64,000 nucleotides of DNA, from the NCBI RefSeq assembly GCF_000621545.1, contig NZ_JHYA01000006.1, positions 1 through 64,000 on the forward strand, written 5' to 3'. Shown one piece after another: positions 1 to 6,721 of this stretch. Positions within the stretch are counted from its first letter, which is position 1, and every line of letters begins with the position of its first letter. Below the pieces are notes generated by a model that was given only the letters and a program-made list of their open reading frames with translations, had not been told where the DNA came from and did no database searches. The stretch comes from Anaerovibrio lipolyticus LB2005. GTDB taxonomy: Bacteria > Bacillota > Negativicutes > Selenomonadales > Selenomonadaceae. A program made the position numbers and the translations under genes.

Positions 1-311
1 TGGAAAAGAAATTCATGAACAAGATGGACGACATGGAACTTGACATGGTGGTCGGCGGCGCGAGGGTATATCTTGTCACAAAAATAAGGAACCATTTGGG
101 TATTGTCGATTATCATGTCGCTCAGGGTAATTATGATGGAGATATGAAAGATTTGGATAAGTTGGCTGAGGTAGGTAAGATAGATGAACTTAGGAAAAAA
201 GCCAAGATGAGAGACAATGGCATGCTCAGACCAGGCGTCGGTTTAGATTTTATTAAGAACATGAGGGAGGAAGGCAAACATGTCATCATAATAGAAGGAC
301 GATATGATTGA
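1..311 (+). CDS. Double-glycine leader peptide (bacteriocin-like precursor), 5' partial
   Basis: The frame is open from the window edge. The first two bases (TG) followed by GAA AAG AAA TTC ATG suggest that the A of the true ATG lies just outside, giving a leader beginning MEKKFMNK. The segment MELDMVVGG matches the double-glycine leader of secreted bacteriocin-like peptides, which a peptidase-containing ABC exporter cleaves after GG. The downstream ~80 residues are charged (Lys, Asp, Arg rich), have no Cys and are not a typical short hydrophobic bacteriocin core, so the cargo is unidentified. An internal ATG at position 15 would keep the GG motif. No exporter or immunity gene is visible in the window. 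Confidence 0.55.
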   Translation, partial: EKKFMNKMDDMELDMVVGGARVYLVTKIRNHLGIVDYHVAQGNYDGDMKDLDKLAEVGKIDELRKKAKMRDNGMLRPGVGLDFIKNMREEGKHVIIIEGRYD

Positions 312-453
312 CAAGGTGGTCGGTGGTACCAATACGACCCTCAAAATTGACGGGCCATTCTACCAAATAATAATCACGGGGCTGTTCTCAGATCAGAGAA
401 TGGCCCTTTATTTTGCCCAAAAGAAAAGCCCTGCACAAGCAGGGAACATATAA
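304..453 (+). CDS. Possible second small double-glycine peptide (49 aa)
   Basis: A frame shifted by one base overlaps the end of the preceding ORF. It begins MIDKVVGGTNTT, and its DNA around GACGATATG...GGTGGTCGGTGG resembles the leader-coding DNA at 27-60, so the GG motif appears twice in this short locus. It could be a degenerate second precursor, the shifted 3' part of one damaged gene, or chance. There is no convincing separate ribosome binding site, and a terminator-like inverted repeat lies inside it, which argues against a full-length product. Confidence 0.25.
   Translation: MIDKVVGGTNTTLKIDGPFYQIIITGLFSDQRMALYFAQKKSPAQAGNI
352..415 (+). terminator. Terminator-like inverted repeat with long loop
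   Basis: GGGCCATTCT at 352-361 is perfectly complementary to AGAATGGCCC at 397-406, and T-rich TTTATTTT follows. The 35-base loop is long for an intrinsic terminator. It would end the leader-peptide transcript. Confidence 0.45.
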
Positions 454-545
454 GGGCCTCCCATCCATATAAACAGTAAGCAGTAATATAGCTAAAAGCC
501 TTCTGGGAAAAAATACACCCTGCTGTTGCAAGGCGTTGCTCAATA

Positions 546-707
546 TTAAATTTCTGGAATTATGAAGTGGTCAACAGAATTAAGTTTATCCCCCACATTG
601 TCAAGCATCCTGTCAAGCTCTGCCATCTCACATTCCAGCTTCCGAATCTCCATCAGGCTGTTATGTATTTGCTCACTTAAATCCTGACAATCCTCAAACC
701 TTACCAA
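546..707 (-). CDS. Small coiled-coil protein (53 aa), TTG start
   Basis: Too short for most gene callers, but well supported. A GGGGAGG ribosome binding site lies 8 bases before a TTG at 705-707, and 53 codons with a coding-like pattern follow. The product is helical and acidic, with a heptad-like run (residues ~12-45, IRKLECEMAELDRMLDNVGD) suggesting a short coiled coil. It contains two Cys and no membrane segment. It is not a clear Spo0E-like phosphatase, because the SQELD motif is absent. Function unknown. Confidence 0.5.
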   Translation of the reverse strand: MVRFEDCQDLSEQIHNSLMEIRKLECEMAELDRMLDNVGDKLNSVDHFIIPEI

Positions 708-807
708 CTAACAATCCTCCCCAGTTTTTTTATTCCGTCGAAATTAATTATATTACAAGATAGGTTTTTTTAAAACGTAAATTTTTATTAGTATTAACTG
801 ACAACAA

Positions 808-816
808 TTATCCACA
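808..816 (+). promoter_or_regulatory. Single DnaA-box-like 9-mer
   Basis: TTATCCACA matches the DnaA box consensus TTATNCACA. It is alone apart from a weak inverted near-match around 852-861, and no dnaA/dnaN genes are nearby. It is not an origin by itself and may be a DnaA-titration or regulatory site, or chance in AT-rich DNA. Confidence 0.25.
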
Positions 817-860
817 GATTATGTATATATTTTTAGTAAAATGTGTATAGAGTGGGGATA

Positions 861-896
861 ACTAGGCAAAAAAAAGAGCCGGTCATACAGACTGGC
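861..896 (-). terminator. Leftward terminator-like hairpin
   Basis: On the minus strand, GCCAGTC and GACCGGC form a 7-bp stem with one mismatch, followed by CTCTTTTTTTT. No intact leftward gene ends here. It may have served the truncated ORF at 1066-1158 or a lost gene. Confidence 0.3.
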
Positions 897-1065
897 AAAG
901 GAAGGAATGGCTACAAAAATGTAGCACATAAAAGGAAAACGTTATACGGAAAGTAATATGATAACCTAATTTTAACATGATTAAACAACTATAACAATGA
1001 ATATTTTTGATGCGAGTAGGGGCTATTTTTTGCCCATATCAATTTTCTGCCAATCAAAATATCTG

Positions 1066-1158
1066 CTACAATATACATATCACCTGAACCGGAACAGGCT
1101 TGTCGGTGCCTTTCTTAATGCGATGCAGCAGTGCATCCTGCGTTTCACGGAAGGACAT
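1066..1158 (-). pseudogene. Truncated leftward ORF, 30 aa remnant
   Basis: An ATG-initiated frame (MSFRETQDALLHRIKKGTDK...) reads like the start of a real protein, divergent from the hydrolase gene. It runs into a TAG after 30 codons and then into AT-rich DNA. The parent family is not recognised. No strong ribosome binding site is seen. It is probably a 5' fragment left by a deletion. Confidence 0.25.
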
Positions 1159-1196
1159 ATTTCAAATAACATGACTTTTGCAGGGAGGAAATCATC

Positions 1197-1997
1197 ATGA
1201 AACTGTTTTTGGGCAAAAAGGTCGGCGTGAGCAAAGAGGAGAAGGCACTTTCTTATTACAAATTCTTTGAGCGGGATATGGCGAACATCCCGGCGGAGAA
1301 AATCGCTCTTCTGGATGCGCCGCAGGAAAAGTCCGCTGTGCCTTTTGAAGAGAAAAACCTCTATTTGGCAGGGAAAGACAAGGACTATGCCCAAGTCGGT
1401 TACGGCACGGCGGCAAACGGCACTGGCTTTGTCTGCAACGAAACCTATATGCCAGGTGTTACCCCGGAAATGCTGGACTGGTGGTTCCCGTGGCACAGCG
1501 TAGGCTCGGATTTGCGCTATAAGATTTGGGATCCAGAAGACCATTATTTTGCTCGCGCCGATAAAGCGGATTATGTTTGTGACCCCAATGTGCCGGTCAA
1601 CGAAAAGACATGGGGAGTCAATCATTATATTTTGGAGGATGTGGGTGGTGGCCCCGGCTTTCTGAAGATTTGCTTCAAAAGCCCTGCTGATTTTGGCTTT
1701 GACACGTCCCTGATTGGCAAGGAAAACTGCGCATCCTTTGTTTGCGGCATCGGTGATGGCTCCTGCGCGGCGGCGATGGTGCATAAATGGTATCCTTATC
1801 AGGACGGCGTGATGCTGTGTTCCCGTTTTTGGATCGGCTACGGCGTGGTGGACGGGGAGATTCGCTGCACTCTGCCTGAGGGTGCGAAAGTTCCCGTGGA
1901 AGTGTCCAAGGGCTTATTTGCCCATAATATCAAAGAGTTTACCAATCTGGCTGCAATCCTGCCGGAAGTTTACGCCGAGAACAAGGATAATTTCTGA
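1197..1997 (+). CDS. DAPG/phloretin hydrolase family protein (PhlG-like)
   Basis: A 266-aa protein with the signature of the PhlG (2,4-diacetylphloroglucinol hydrolase) and phloretin hydrolase family. These are zinc enzymes that cleave a C-C bond next to a carbonyl on acylphloroglucinols. The diagnostic block is at residues ~87-112, with MLDWWFPWHS, RYKIWDP and EDHYFA, and later His/Glu ligand candidates lie in NHYILED and MVHKWYP. A GGGAGG site precedes the ATG. Base composition is clearly more GC-rich than the flanks, suggesting acquisition. A broken LysR gene follows immediately and may once have regulated it. The exact substrate cannot be read from sequence. Confidence 0.75.
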   Translation: MKLFLGKKVGVSKEEKALSYYKFFERDMANIPAEKIALLDAPQEKSAVPFEEKNLYLAGKDKDYAQVGYGTAANGTGFVCNETYMPGVTPEMLDWWFPWHSVGSDLRYKIWDPEDHYFARADKADYVCDPNVPVNEKTWGVNHYILEDVGGGPGFLKICFKSPADFGFDTSLIGKENCASFVCGIGDGSCAAAMVHKWYPYQDGVMLCSRFWIGYGVVDGEIRCTLPEGAKVPVEVSKGLFAHNIKEFTNLAAILPEVYAENKDNF

Positions 1998-1999
1998 AC

Positions 2000-2465
2000 A
2001 TGAACATTCAGCAGCTAAGATATTTCGCAAACGGCGGTTTCCAATCAAATCAAAGCCTTAGAGGAAAAACTGGGCGTGCAGCTTTTTCAGCGGGATAATC
2101 GAAAGGTTCTTCTCACCCCAGCAGGAAAAGTCTTTGTCAAGGAAGCCAAAAGCATCATCACGAGAATCGAGGAAGCCGTCCAACACACCAAGGATGCCGC
2201 CGAGGGATTCGCCGGAGAAATCCATGTGGGTTACCAATGGGGCTTTGAACGTACTGTCTTTCCGAGAGTTTTGCAGGATTTTCAGTACGAATACCCAAAC
2301 ATTGAAATCCTTATCGAACGGGATGAAGTGGCAGCCTTATATGATGGGGTGATGGAAGGAAAGTATGATATTATTTTCAATCTGCCCCTGCCCGGCAAAA
2401 AGAAGTCCGGACTGAAAGAAATGGTGCTTGCCCGTTATCCGCTGTATGGATCATGGAATTTATAG
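2000..2465 (+). pseudogene. LysR-family regulator, internally deleted and truncated
   Basis: Starts MNIQQLRYFA, the usual LysR N-terminus. It then loses about 20 codons of the helix-turn-helix and changes frame near 2031. The restored frame reads TAVSNQIKALEEKLGVQLF and continues through the linker helix into the start of the effector-binding domain (AGEIHVGYQWGFERTVFPR), ending at 2465. A full family member is ~290-300 residues and only about half remains. Two separate lesions mean it is inactive as a DNA-binding regulator. Confidence 0.8.
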
Positions 2466-2481
2466 ATGAAGGAGAACGAAC

Positions 2482-2895
2482 ATGGTAAAGGAAATAGTGA
2501 GGGATTTGATTTTCCTCGGTCAGAAAGCTGAAACAGCAACAAAAGAAGATATACCTATCGCGAGGGATTTGCTGGATACCCTTGCTGCACACAGAGAGCG
2601 ATGTGTGGGTATGGCAGCTAATATGATTGGTGAGCGAAAAGCCATTATTGCTGTAGCTGAAGGGAATGCGCTGACCGCAATGTTAAATCCAGTGATTGTA
2701 AAGAAATCTCCTAGAACCTACAAGGCGCTGGAAGGGTGTCTTTCTATTTCCGGAGAGCGTGAAGCAGAGCGACATGAATGGATTGAGGTAAAATACCGGG
2801 ATATTAATTGGAATAAGGAAAAGCGTAAAATTATGGGCATGGAGGCTGAAATCGTGCAGCATGAAATGGACCATTTGGAGGGTAAATTGATATGA
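2482..2895 (+). CDS. def: Peptide deformylase family protein
   Basis: A 137-aa metal enzyme that removes the N-formyl group from nascent proteins. All three family motifs are visible. Motif 1 is GMAANMIG (residues ~43-50), with Asn where classic enzymes have Gln. Motif 2 is EGCLS, with the metal-ligand Cys. Motif 3 is QHEMDHLEG, with HExxH ligands. A GGAG site precedes the ATG. The protein is slightly short and has the shape of accessory deformylases common in Clostridia. Its stop overlaps the next start (ATGA). It is probably a second, accessory def copy. Confidence 0.8.
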   Translation: MVKEIVRDLIFLGQKAETATKEDIPIARDLLDTLAAHRERCVGMAANMIGERKAIIAVAEGNALTAMLNPVIVKKSPRTYKALEGCLSISGEREAERHEWIEVKYRDINWNKEKRKIMGMEAEIVQHEMDHLEGKLI

Positions 2896-3164
2896 CGAGC
2901 ATTAAGACCGTGTTGGGAGATATTACGGCAAAACACTATGCTGTAGCAATAGTTAATGCTGCCAATGAAAGTCTGCTTGGGGGCGGAGGTGTGGATACCG
3001 AAACGGATGAACAGCTTGTTGTGTATCAGGCTATGTATGGTGATGGTGGTATTTATGCTAGACCACTTGATATGACAGTTATTTACAACAGCCTCTTTTA
3101 TTGTGCAGGAAATTCAAAGTTTTTGCAGAAAGGTAAAAAAAGGATAACACTTGTCGGAAGTTAG
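2892..3164 (+). pseudogene. Deletion chimera: macro-domain start joined to DUF1653 tail
   Basis: Residues 1-35 are the N-terminal half of a macro (ADP-ribose-binding) domain, ending in VNAANESLLGGGGVD. The chain then jumps, without the expected AIHRAAG continuation, to TETDEQLVVYQAMYGDGG and ARPLDM, the C-terminal half of a DUF1653 domain. A last ~30 residues match neither. The reading frame survives, but neither domain is complete. The start overlaps the deformylase stop. It is most likely non-functional. Confidence 0.65.
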
Positions 3165-3273
3165 CTCGGCTGCCTTTGTAGATGACTTTTTTGTATTCAT
3201 ATTATATAATTAACTCAAATATCATGGACGTTTTGTAACCTGTAGAAGAAAAAACAGATGAGGAGGACGAGGT

Positions 3274-4020
3274 ATGAGAAGAATAGTAACCGTATTTTTA
3301 TCATTGGTGATGCTGCTTAGCTGTACTATGGCGTTTGCGGCAACAACTGAGAAGGGGCCTTTACCTCAATTTATGAATGCTGTGGAAGGCTCATGGTGTG
3401 ACCAAAATGGTCATCGTATGGTGGTCTTTGGTGATTACATGATGAATGGCATCCGTGTATCAGAGGCCAATAACGTGGCCGGTGATCAGTTGAACGGCAG
3501 TGCTACGATTACCATTATCGGTAGAACTGGGGTTGATTTTGTCAATGTGTATTGGAACACTGTAGCTGGAAAGAGAACCATAAACATGGGTAGCAGTATG
3601 CCGATGGTGCCATTTGCCGCTGCACCTCAATACCCTGAGACTATTGGTGGACTTCATCTTGACATGACCGAGCCTGAGCTGTCAAATAAATATGGTCCTG
3701 GCACTCTGCTGACTCCTTCTGAAACCATGGCACTGTGTGGCATTAATGCAGAGAGCTGGTACTATAAGGATATTGGTCTTTTGGCTACCTTTGACCAGCA
3801 GACCTTTACTGTTGACCGTCTTATTTTGGTAAAGGGTGCAACTACTGCCTTTGATATCAGTGCACTGAATGCTGATTCTCCATTGTATAAGTATGCTGCA
3901 ATTTATGGCTGGTCTTATACTCCGGCACCTGGTGATGTTGTAGATATGGGACATGGTCAATCCATGAACTTCAAGTATTATCCTCAGGCTGTAATGATTC
4001 AGCTTAGCAGTCTGAATTGA
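3274..4020 (+). CDS. Exported protein of unknown function
   Basis: A 248-aa protein with a clear signal peptide: RR, a hydrophobic core VFLSLVMLLSCTMAF, and cleavage near AFA-A. It lacks a proper lipobox despite the Cys at residue ~18. The mature part is rich in Gly, Met, Tyr and Pro, has only two more Cys, and has no motif I recognise. It is preceded by a strong AGGAGG site and followed by a terminator, so it is a single-gene transcript. Confidence 0.7.
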   Translation: MRRIVTVFLSLVMLLSCTMAFAATTEKGPLPQFMNAVEGSWCDQNGHRMVVFGDYMMNGIRVSEANNVAGDQLNGSATITIIGRTGVDFVNVYWNTVAGKRTINMGSSMPMVPFAAAPQYPETIGGLHLDMTEPELSNKYGPGTLLTPSETMALCGINAESWYYKDIGLLATFDQQTFTVDRLILVKGATTAFDISALNADSPLYKYAAIYGWSYTPAPGDVVDMGHGQSMNFKYYPQAVMIQLSSLN

Positions 4021-4093
4021 TGAAATCAAATAAAAGAATAAATATAGGTCAGTAGCATAGAAGCAAATGAAAGCTGACCATGAAAGAAAAAAA

Positions 4094-4145
4094 GGGGCTG
4101 TCGCTTTGGTGAAAAAATCATCAAATGCAACAGCCCCCATTTTTT
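4094..4145 (+). terminator. Intrinsic terminator after the exported protein
   Basis: GGGGCTGT (4094-4101) pairs with ACAGCCCC (4130-4137), followed by a T-run. An A-run on the left side makes it potentially bidirectional. Confidence 0.75.
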
Positions 4146-4173
4146 AGGTTGAATTATATGAAGATAGAGTTGT

Positions 4174-4309
4174 GAATTACAAAAGCTGTCGGAACATGTT
4201 TTTAAAACTTTTGACTAACTATGACAATGATTGGAGTGATAATTTTATAAATAATTTGACAATTTTGGGATTAGCTTTCGTTTACCAGCTTTCCCGTCAT
4301 GTGTTCTGG
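4174..4309. repeat. Duplicated scar, copy 1 (with fucO 3' remnant)
   Basis: Bases 4200-4309 are nearly identical to 6498-6607 and include the last ~40 bases of the Nim-like gene. Bases 4174-4199 match the 3' end of fucO (5306-5331): read leftward they give MFRQLL-stop against MFRQLM-stop of the intact gene. Fragments of two neighbouring genes therefore lie side by side, the mark of an old duplication followed by deletion. Confidence 0.8.
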
Positions 4310-4747
4310 GATCAATTCAATACACTGCACCCGGGAAAAAGCAGTTTTTAATTCCTTTTCAAGATACTCTTTGTCATCCGTAAATTTTTGTACCAGGTGA
4401 GTGCATATCTTCCGGGCCCTTTCTTCGTCATCGACCAGCTTAACCCGTCCAAAAATGATGACGCTTTTTATATTTAATGCCCATTCGCCCTCTTTGCGGT
4501 ATCCTTCATCATAGGTACAGTAGCTGGCCTTGTCACATGCTTTTATGGCATCCATTTTATGCCCTACCTTTGCACAGTGAAAATAAAGTCTGTTATCTTC
4601 CTCACAATACCAGTGGTCTAAAGGCACACCATAAGGATAGCCATTATCGCCAATGAGAGAAAGGACACCTCTTTTGGAATTGGTTAAAACTTCAATGCAC
4701 TCGGATTTGGAAATTTCCTGTTTAAATCTTCTCATTTCTCTAAACAT
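4271..4747 (-). CDS. Pyridoxamine 5'-phosphate oxidase-fold flavoprotein (Nim family)
   Basis: A 158-aa split-barrel flavin-binding protein of the NimA/5-nitroimidazole-resistance type. The start MRRFKQEISKSEC and the C-terminal signature RVQCIELIPEHMTGK are characteristic, and the central PYGVPLDHWY plus LYFHCA form the FMN-binding strands. Known members reduce nitroimidazoles or act as general flavin reductases, and the substrate here is unknown. GGAGGT precedes the ATG. The gene lies 31 bp behind the guanidinium exporter and is probably co-transcribed. Its 3' end is duplicated at ~6567-6607. Confidence 0.8.
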   Translation of the reverse strand: MFREMRRFKQEISKSECIEVLTNSKRGVLSLIGDNGYPYGVPLDHWYCEEDNRLYFHCAKVGHKMDAIKACDKASYCTYDEGYRKEGEWALNIKSVIIFGRVKLVDDEERARKICTHLVQKFTDDKEYLEKELKTAFSRVQCIELIPEHMTGKLVNES

Positions 4748-4778
4748 AATTGACCTCCACTATGTAATAAATAGTTGT

Positions 4779-5093
4779 TTAACTTAAAAGACGTAATCCT
4801 ACGATGCCAGCAAAAATTAAAAAAATGCATATACCTTGGGCAAGGTTTATGTAATCGTTAAAAAGCACAATGCTGACAATAAAAGTGCCGATGACACCAA
4901 TGCCAGTCCAGACGGCATACCCCATACCCAATTGAATGCCCTTTAGGGCTTTGGCCAAGAAATAAAAACTGGCGACCATTCCAATAAATGTAATAAAGCT
5001 TGGAATTGGGCGGCTAAAGCCCTGAGAGTATTTAAGGGCCACAGCCCAAACTGTTTCAAACATGCCGGCAATAACCAAATATATCCAATACAA
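4779..5093 (-). CDS. gdx: SMR guanidinium exporter (Gdx/SugE type)
   Basis: A 104-aa, four-helix small multidrug resistance protein. The N-terminal E-T-V-W-A-V-A-L-K-Y-S stretch and GMGYAVWTGIG match the SugE/Gdx branch, which exports guanidinium, rather than the EmrE/Qac branch (which has AE..GTT..K). The conserved membrane Glu is in AGMFETVW. I place the start at the TTG at 5091-5093, 8 bases after GAAGGGAG. The upstream TTG at 5109-5111 would have the ribosome binding site inside the gene. A riboswitch-like hairpin lies directly upstream. The Nim-like gene follows in the same operon. Confidence 0.8.
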   Translation of the reverse strand: MYWIYLVIAGMFETVWAVALKYSQGFSRPIPSFITFIGMVASFYFLAKALKGIQLGMGYAVWTGIGVIGTFIVSIVLFNDYINLAQGICIFLIFAGIVGLRLLS

Positions 5094-5108
5094 TATAATA
5101 TCTCCCTT

Positions 5109-5178
5109 CAAAAGAAAAGGGCACGTCCAGCTGTTTCTTCAAAGGCCTAATGAAACAGACATAGGACGTACCCGGCGG
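5109..5178 (-). promoter_or_regulatory. Riboswitch-like attenuator hairpin (possible guanidine riboswitch)
   Basis: On the minus strand, GGGTACGTCC (5164-5173) pairs over 10 bp with GGACGTGCCC (5119-5128). CTGTTTC/GAAACAG forms a second coaxial helix closing the loop, and TTTTCTTTT follows directly. The hairpin therefore looks like a terminator whose sequence carries conserved-looking ACG elements. It sits just upstream of a guanidinium exporter, the usual target of guanidine riboswitches. I think a guanidine-IV (mepA-type) element is the best match, but I cannot confirm the class without a covariance search. Confidence 0.45.
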
Positions 5179-5261
5179 CACAATATATTATGGTACATAA
5201 TATAGCAAAATCATAAATAAGTGTCAATTATCTGGGTAATAAGCAAATAGAACATGAAAGC

Positions 5262-5293
5262 AAAAAAAGGGGACCATTCTGTGAATGGTCCCC
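5262..5293 (-). terminator. fucO terminator
   Basis: GGGGACCATTC (5269-5279) and GAATGGTCCCC (5283-5293) form an 11-bp perfect stem with a 3-base loop. On the minus strand it is followed by seven T. It lies just past the fucO stop. Confidence 0.85.
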
Positions 5294-5309
5294 AATGTTT
5301 TGTAACGAA

Positions 5310-6455
5310 TTACATAAGCTGGCGGAACATGTCAATTACCTGCTGTTCAGTGGCTTCGCATGGATTGCCAGGATAGCAGGCATCAGCCAGGGCATCCTTG
5401 GCCAGAATCTTAAGGTCAGCTTCGGTAATCTTTTCGTTCTTGGCTGGAATTCCAACATCCTCAGACAGCTTCTTTACTGCGGCAATGGCAGCATCGCGGT
5501 ATTCGGCCTGGGACATGGAGTCAACATTAGCGACTCCCATAGCTCTGGCAATTTCACGATAGCGCTCACCAGTATGTTCCTTGTTAAACTCCATAGAAAT
5601 TGGTAGGAGCATAGCACAGGCAACACCATGAGGGGTGTCATAATGTGCGCTGAGAGTATGAGCCATCGCATGGTCTATCCCCAGACCAACGTTGGAAAAG
5701 CCCATTCCTGCGATATACTGTGCCAAAGCCATTCCTTTACGTCCTTCTGGCTTGTTGGCTACTGCATCACGGAGATTCTGGGAAATAAGCTTAATAGCTT
5801 CGAGATGGAACATATCAGTAAGCTCCCAGGCTGCTTTGGTGATATAACCTTCAATAGCATGGGTTAGGGCATCCATACCAGTGGCAGCTGTTAATCCCTT
5901 TGGCATGGAAGCCATCATATCAGGGTCGATGATTGCCACAGCAGGAATATCATTAGGGTCAACACATACGAATTTACGCTGCTTTTCCACATCAGTGATT
6001 ACATAGTTTATAGTAACCTCTGCCGCAGTTCCGGCTGTAGTTGGTACGGCTATAGTAGGTACAGCATGATTCTTGGTTGGAGACAAGCCTTCCAGAGAGC
6101 GAACATCCTCAAATTCAGGATTGTTGATAATAATACCAACAGCTTTTGCTGTGTCCATGGATGAACCGCCGCCAACAGCAACAATGGCGTCAGCATTGCA
6201 GGCCTTAAAAGCTGCCACACCATCCTGTACGTTCTGAATGGTTGGGTTTGGCTTGATTTTGTCGTAAACAGTAAATGGAATATTGTTTTTGCTAAGCAGG
6301 TCCGTAATCTTGGATGTAACCCCAAATTTTACCAGATCCGGATCGGTGCATACAAAGATATGCTTGTAACCGCCCCGTTCTACTTCACCAATGATTTCAT
6401 TGATGGAACCTGAGCCATGGTAAGAAATGGTGTTTAAAACGATTCTGTTTGACAT
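5310..6455 (-). CDS. fucO: Lactaldehyde reductase / iron-containing alcohol dehydrogenase
   Basis: A 381-aa group III alcohol dehydrogenase. Very close agreement with FucO runs through VRSLEGLSPT, PTTAGTAAEVTINYVITD, RKFVCVDPNDIP, TGMDALTHAIEGYI and GMGFSNVGLG. The NAD site is GGGSSMDTAK (residues ~98). Metal ligands are expected in D..H (DALTH) and in the two His of HAMAHTL and TPHG. It reduces lactaldehyde to 1,2-propanediol during fucose or rhamnose fermentation. The start at 6455 follows a GGGGGAT site. No other fucose genes are nearby. Its 3' end is echoed at 4174-4199. Confidence 0.85.
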   Translation of the reverse strand: MSNRIVLNTISYHGSGSINEIIGEVERGGYKHIFVCTDPDLVKFGVTSKITDLLSKNNIPFTVYDKIKPNPTIQNVQDGVAAFKACNADAIVAVGGGSSMDTAKAVGIIINNPEFEDVRSLEGLSPTKNHAVPTIAVPTTAGTAAEVTINYVITDVEKQRKFVCVDPNDIPAVAIIDPDMMASMPKGLTAATGMDALTHAIEGYITKAAWELTDMFHLEAIKLISQNLRDAVANKPEGRKGMALAQYIAGMGFSNVGLGIDHAMAHTLSAHYDTPHGVACAMLLPISMEFNKEHTGERYREIARAMGVANVDSMSQAEYRDAAIAAVKKLSEDVGIPAKNEKITEADLKILAKDALADACYPGNPCEATEQQVIDMFRQLM

Positions 6456-6497
6456 TTGGTAATCCCCCAATCTTTTATAATTAATACACTATGTAAA

Positions 6498-6607
6498 TTT
6501 TAAACCTTTTGACTAACTATGACAATAATTGGAGTAAGAATTTTATAAATTATTTGACAATTTTGGGATTAGCTTTCATTTACCAGCTTTCCCGTCATGT
6601 GTGCTGG
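6498..6607. repeat. Duplicated scar, copy 2
   Basis: About 95% identical to 4200-4309. The last ~40 bases are a dead copy of the 3' end of the Nim-like gene. It lies just upstream of fucO, while copy 1 lies next to a fucO 3' fragment, so the two copies bracket the gdx-fucO segment. Confidence 0.85.
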
Positions 6608-6721
6608 TAGAGTGCAGTCCAAACGGATAAAAATCAACTAGGTTCAGGCTGAGTCAAGTAGTTTAATTTAAAATTATATTATTTCGATATAATATTGATA
6701 GAACTACAGGGAGGTGTTCTT

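Larger units (their letters stand above)
708..1196. other. Intergenic stretch, AT-rich
   Basis: Contains one perfect DnaA-box-like 9-mer (808-816), a terminator-like hairpin pointing left (868-896) and a short leftward coding remnant (1066-1158). The first half is very AT-rich. Nothing else is supported. An open frame at 997-1200 has no ribosome binding site and no recognisable product. Confidence 0.5.

Noticed and set aside
808-816. Replication origin
   Set aside because: Only one DnaA box, and no dnaA, dnaN or parAB genes in the window.
997-1200. 67-codon ORF upstream of the PhlG-like gene
   Set aside because: No ribosome binding site, AT-rich non-coding flank, and it ends inside the Shine-Dalgarno and start of the hydrolase. 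No recognisable product.
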